From JAYEJW01 sp034716535 (GTDB lineage: Bacteria > Pseudomonadota > Gammaproteobacteria > Chromatiales > Chromatiaceae), in the NCBI GenBank assembly GCA_034716535.1, contig JAYEJW010000364.1, positions 1 through 10,018 of the forward strand: DNA of 10,018 nucleotides. Direction: 5' to 3'. Below are positions 7,449 to 10,018 of the stretch, in pieces. The first letter of the stretch is position 1. Each line of letters starts with the position of its first letter. The notes beneath the pieces are model-generated. The model made no database searches. It had not been told where the DNA came from and saw nothing but the letters and a program-made list of their open reading frames with translations. A program made the position numbers and the translations under genes.

Positions 7449-8016
7449 CGATGTCTCTCCGGCTGAACCGCTGCTCGTCCGGCGGCACGGCCACTCCCCC
7501 CCCTTTGGCGACCAGGTCCTGCAACCACTCGGGGTTGTAGTCCTGCCAGTCGAAGTGCTCGTTGACCCACTTCTCCGAATCGAAGTCCTTGCGCATGGGC
7601 GGTGGCCCGTCCCATTCGGTGAGGATGAACTTCTCCATGTGGGGGCTGCCTTCGAAGAAGACCCCGAACATCTCGTAGATATCCCGCTCGAAGAACGCGG
7701 CAGGCGTGTAGATGTCGTACACGGAGATATAGGCGCCGGGATCACGGGGAATTCTGGTATGCGCCGAGACCAGGGACTGCAGCTCGTAGGACCAGACGTG
7801 GTAGACCAGCTCAAACTGGTTGTCGTCGATCCAGTCCACGCAGCTGATGGCCGAGAGGTGGACGTAAGAGGCCCGCCCACGCAGCAGCTCCAGCAGCGCT
7901 GGAACGGCATCCGCGTCCAGGTCCACGCGAATGCGCCGGCTGCTCTTGCGGCGAAATTCGATGCCCTCGATCTCCTCGAGGAGAGTGTCCAGCCAGGTCG
8001 AAAGCTCTTTGGTCAT
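7438..8016 (-). CDS. nuoC: NuoC / 30-kDa subunit-like protein
   Basis: A 192-residue homologue of the peripheral-arm NuoC subunit (MbxK-type), which has no cofactor and braces the NuoD and NuoB subunits. The family signature is clear: ERDIYEMFGVFFEGSPHM (110-127), followed by WDGPPPMRKDF (135-145). The N-terminal half carries the mixed alpha/beta segment with VHLSAISCVDW near 52-62. About 47 residues follow the RKDF motif, rich in Trp/Asp and then Arg/Asp; this tail is lineage-specific. The ATG overlaps the stop of the NuoB-like gene as ATGA, and no strong Shine-Dalgarno is seen, so translational coupling is likely. It is separate from NuoD, unlike the NuoCD fusion of some gammaproteobacterial complex I operons. 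Confidence 0.9.
   Translation of the reverse strand: MTKELSTWLDTLLEEIEGIEFRRKSSRRIRVDLDADAVPALLELLRGRASYVHLSAISCVDWIDDNQFELVYHVWSYELQSLVSAHTRIPRDPGAYISVYDIYTPAAFFERDIYEMFGVFFEGSPHMEKFILTEWDGPPPMRKDFDSEKWVNEHFDWQDYNPEWLQDLVAKGGGVAVPPDEQRFSRRDIDET
7455..7460 (-). promoter_or_regulatory. Ribosome binding site fixing the NuoD-like start
   Basis: GGAGAG on the minus strand, 6 nt before ATG 7448. It lies within the 3' part of the NuoC-like gene. The frame stays open for 154 further codons upstream without NuoD-like sequence, so this site decides the start. Confidence 0.65.
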
Positions 8017-8747
8017 TTGCGTTGGAGCTCCGGGATCTCCAGTTTCATATCCAGGGCGTCAAGTGGCCGCTGATGGTGCTCCAGCAAGGCCGTGTGCTCG
8101 CCCAGAGTGTCCGGACCGTAGAGCCCATAGTGATCGGCCTCGGCGATGACATCGGTGGGGGTCTGCCAGTCCTCGCCGAACAGGCGCTGCTGATGGCCGA
8201 GGTAATAGTCGTAGCGCCTGTAATAGTCCTTCCAGGACTCGGCCCGCCCGGTCTTGATGTTCTCCATCAGCTCCCGCATGCCGGCGAGAACGGCCTCCGG
8301 GCGCGGCATGCAGCCGGCGATGTAAATATCGACCGGCATATAGTCGTTGAGCTTCTTCGCAGTCGCATAGCTCTGCCAATACATCCCGCCATTTACCGTG
8401 CAGGAGCAGATACCGACAACGTACTTGGGCGAGCCCATCTGCTCGTAGGTGAGGATCACCCGTTTGAGGGTCTTTACCGACACGTACCCCGTGATCAGCA
8501 GGATGTCCGCCTGGCGCGGGCTCACCATGGGCTGAATGCCCAACCGCTCCATGTCGAAGCGGGAGGTCATGGCCGGGGGCAGCTCGATGGCTCCGCATCC
8601 CGTGCAATAGTGCAACATGAACATGGAGCGCGATCGGCAGAAGCGCACCAGTTCGTCGAACACGCGTGCCAACGGGTTGGTGCGCTCTTTGGGTTGCGGA
8701 ACCACAAGGCGCTCCTCCCGGACACTAATCTTCTCGAGGGTGCTCAT
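8013..8747 (-). CDS. nuoB: NuoB / hydrogenase small-subunit-like protein with CxxC cluster motif
   Basis: A 244-residue homologue of NuoB/MbxJ, carrying the [4Fe-4S] cluster (N2 or proximal type) that delivers electrons to the NuoD-like subunit. Likely ligands are Cys48 and Cys51 (HYCTGCGAIELPP), Cys116 (CSCTVNGGMYW) and Cys146 (AGCMPRPE). The CxxC replaces the tandem Cys-Cys of true complex I. It recalls hydrogenase small subunits, with one extra residue before the Ile-Glu. An additional Cys114 forms CxC with Cys116. The segment after about residue 168 (YYRRYDYYLGHQQ onward) is a roughly 75-residue tail beyond the usual NuoB core. ATG 8747 is fixed by GAGGAGG 6 nt upstream, which starts right after the first base of the NuoH stop. 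A longer open frame to 8978 is overlap with the NuoH gene and is not used. Confidence 0.92.
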   Translation of the reverse strand: MSTLEKISVREERLVVPQPKERTNPLARVFDELVRFCRSRSMFMLHYCTGCGAIELPPAMTSRFDMERLGIQPMVSPRQADILLITGYVSVKTLKRVILTYEQMGSPKYVVGICSCTVNGGMYWQSYATAKKLNDYMPVDIYIAGCMPRPEAVLAGMRELMENIKTGRAESWKDYYRRYDYYLGHQQRLFGEDWQTPTDVIAEADHYGLYGPDTLGEHTALLEHHQRPLDALDMKLEIPELQRK

Positions 8748-8753
8748 CACGCG

Positions 8754-8760
8754 CCTCCTC
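8754..8760 (-). promoter_or_regulatory. Ribosome binding site fixing the NuoB-like start
   Basis: GAGGAGG on the minus strand, 6 nt before ATG 8747, overlapping the TGA of the NuoH-like gene. It excludes the longer open frame that extends upstream into that gene. Confidence 0.8.
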
Positions 8761-9658
8761 AGTTGACAACGAAGGCCAGCCCCAACAGACCGAGCATCAC
8801 CGGCCATTTCCACACCAGACGCACCAGGTCCTCGGTGCGGTAGCGGGGGAACACGAAGGCGATGGTCATGGGGATGGCGACGACCGCAAAGATTTTGACC
8901 AGAAAGCTGATCCAGTTCTCCCCGCCACCCAGGAACAGGCTGGTGTAGAGCACACTGGCGGTGTAAAGCTGGAAGCACTGCATGACGAACAGGCCGCCGA
9001 GGAACTTGCCGCCCATCTCGACCATGGGGCCGGTGGCAATCTCCGCCGGGGCCACGTAGATCTCGAAGGGCTGCTTACCCAGCATCGCCTGCAGCCCGAA
9101 CATCCCGGCGATCGCGAGCAGCGGCATCTCCACCGCGCCCCAACCGGAGACGCCACCCGCCTGCTGAATAGCGATGATCTCCACCAGATTGGTCGTCCCA
9201 TAGTGGTAGGCGACCCCGAAGATAACGATCACGAACGGAATGTCGTAGGCGAGCATAGCGGTCAGCGCGCGGGAGATCCCGATGGAGCCGTTGGGGTTGG
9301 CACACTGCCCTACCCCGAGTGCAAGGCCAAGGGAAGGGATCATGGTCATGTAGAGCAGGACGATGAGCCCGCCCTTCTCGGCGATGCCGTTCATCCCCGG
9401 GACGGGCAACAGGGTCTCCGCGGCCACGAACCCGCCGATCGCCATCACGATTCCGATCTCATGAATCAGCCCGTGAGAGATCTGGGTCTGTTTGGCGTGG
9501 AGCTTGACGATGTCGTACAGGGGCTGGAGCACAGGCGGCCCCACCCGCCGCTGGATCTTGGCGGCGATCTTGCGCATCATCAGGACCATGAAGAGGCCCA
9601 CCACGAATGCCACCAGGGGCATCAGAACCAGCTCGAGAACGATCTCCGTCCAGTCCAT
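8759..9658 (-). CDS. nuoH: NuoH / HyfC / MbxM-like membrane subunit
   Basis: A 299-residue integral membrane protein with about eight predicted membrane segments. It is the NuoH/MbhM/HycD-type anchor that joins the peripheral arm to the ion-pumping membrane arm. Diagnostic loops are KIQRRVGPPVLQPLYDIVKL (34-53), QPFEIYVAPAEIATGP (196-211) with conserved acidic residues, and FPRYRTEDLVRLVWKWP (270-286). The second loop has APAEIATG where complex I has an EAESELVAG-like run, so one acidic position differs, as in several hydrogenase-type relatives. ATG 9658 follows the antiporter-like gene by 15 nt with only a weak Shine-Dalgarno. It stands next to the NuoB gene, unlike the usual nuo order, where nuoH follows nuoG. 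Confidence 0.92.
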   Translation of the reverse strand: MDWTEIVLELVLMPLVAFVVGLFMVLMMRKIAAKIQRRVGPPVLQPLYDIVKLHAKQTQISHGLIHEIGIVMAIGGFVAAETLLPVPGMNGIAEKGGLIVLLYMTMIPSLGLALGVGQCANPNGSIGISRALTAMLAYDIPFVIVIFGVAYHYGTTNLVEIIAIQQAGGVSGWGAVEMPLLAIAGMFGLQAMLGKQPFEIYVAPAEIATGPMVEMGGKFLGGLFVMQCFQLYTASVLYTSLFLGGGENWISFLVKIFAVVAIPMTIAFVFPRYRTEDLVRLVWKWPVMLGLLGLAFVVN

Positions 9659-9673
9659 CTTCTTACGCCCCCG

Positions 9674-10018
9674 TCAGAGTACCAGCCAAGCCACCGCGAC
9701 CACGGCCGTGACCAGGAGAAAAAGGGTGGGCTGGACGTAACGGTACAGCCCGTTCATGCCTTGGGAGACGAAGTCCACGCCCGCGGTCAGGGTACTCTCG
9801 ACCCACTGGAAGCTGCCTCTGTACCAGGGACCGATCAGGTGCATGACACCTGCGTAGAAATTGTCGCTGTACTGGTAGCGAACGTCCGCGGTCAGGAAGT
9901 GGCCGCCGGCGTAATTGTCGAGCTGGTGAACCCGCTTGGACTTGTTGCCAAAGCCGAAGAACACCAGCGCGCCGACGGCGAATCCGGCGAACAGCACGCT
10001 CACCACCCAGATCATGTC
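9674..10018 (-). CDS. Antiporter-like membrane subunit (NuoL/M/N-MrpD family), C-terminal part
   Basis: Only the last 114 codons are present; the reading frame is open at the right edge, so the Met at 10015 is probably internal. A membrane segment (about residues 2-23) is followed by a soluble stretch with KSKRVHQLDNYAGGHFL and YQYSDNFYAGV, then an amphipathic region and a final membrane helix (VQPTLFLLVTAVVAVAWLVL). The K-x-x-x-YxGG segment and the terminal helix resemble the C-termini of proton/sodium antiporter-like subunits of group 4 hydrogenases and Mbx complexes (HycC/HyfB/MbhH/MbxH). Which paralogue it is cannot be told from the tail alone. It precedes the NuoH-like gene by 15 nt in the same operon and would form part of the ion-pumping arm. 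Confidence 0.65.
   Translation of the reverse strand, partial: DMIWVVSVLFAGFAVGALVFFGFGNKSKRVHQLDNYAGGHFLTADVRYQYSDNFYAGVMHLIGPWYRGSFQWVESTLTAGVDFVSQGMNGLYRYVQPTLFLLVTAVVAVAWLVL

Noticed and set aside
8022..8843. A 273-codon plus-strand frame
   Set aside because: It is antisense to the NuoB-like gene, whose cluster cysteines and ribosome binding site are clear.

Overview
The window is GC-rich bacterial DNA with tightly packed genes and no RNA genes, mobile elements or CRISPR. The protein families suggest a proteobacterium-like organism with an anaerobic or chemolithotrophic electron-transfer capability. That is an inference from gene content; no taxonomic marker is present.

Left part, plus strand (about 80-3843): a large secreted protein combining an SdrD_B-like beta domain, an SGNH/GDSL hydrolase domain, an unassigned beta-rich region and a long C-terminal HEAT-repeat array. 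A 413-base gene-free stretch follows, then a small Lys/Ala/Pro-rich, histone-H1-like protein ending in a DUF2934 module. A strong hairpin just after that gene lies between the convergent left and right halves.

Right part, minus strand (3971-10018, reading right to left): one compact operon for a complex I / group 4 hydrogenase-related membrane enzyme. Gene order is antiporter-like subunit (C-terminal part only, cut by the window edge), NuoH-like, NuoB-like, NuoC-like, NuoD-like, a fusion of a NuoI-like ferredoxin with a GltD-type FAD/pyridine-nucleotide oxidoreductase, and a rubrerythrin/ferritin-like protein. Gaps are 15 nt or less and four junctions overlap (two ATGA, one TGATG, one 11-nt overlap), so the genes are almost certainly co-transcribed and translationally coupled.

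The operon is the most interesting part. The NuoD-like subunit keeps only one cysteine of each [NiFe]-hydrogenase CxxC pair (CxxD near the N-terminus, CxxE at the C-terminus). It also lacks the His and Tyr that contact quinone in complex I. The NuoB-like subunit has a CxxC in place of the tandem Cys-Cys of complex I. The electron-input module looks like a GltD-type flavoprotein fused to NuoI rather than NuoEFG. Subunit order (H-type, M, J, K, L, N) matches, from memory, the archaeal Mbx/Mbs sulfane-reductase operon more than nuo or mbh. The working model is a bacterial Mbx-like, ion-pumping oxidoreductase that exchanges electrons with NAD(P)H through the fused flavoprotein. Its other substrate cannot be told from the sequence; polysulfide, another sulfur compound or a quinone are candidates.
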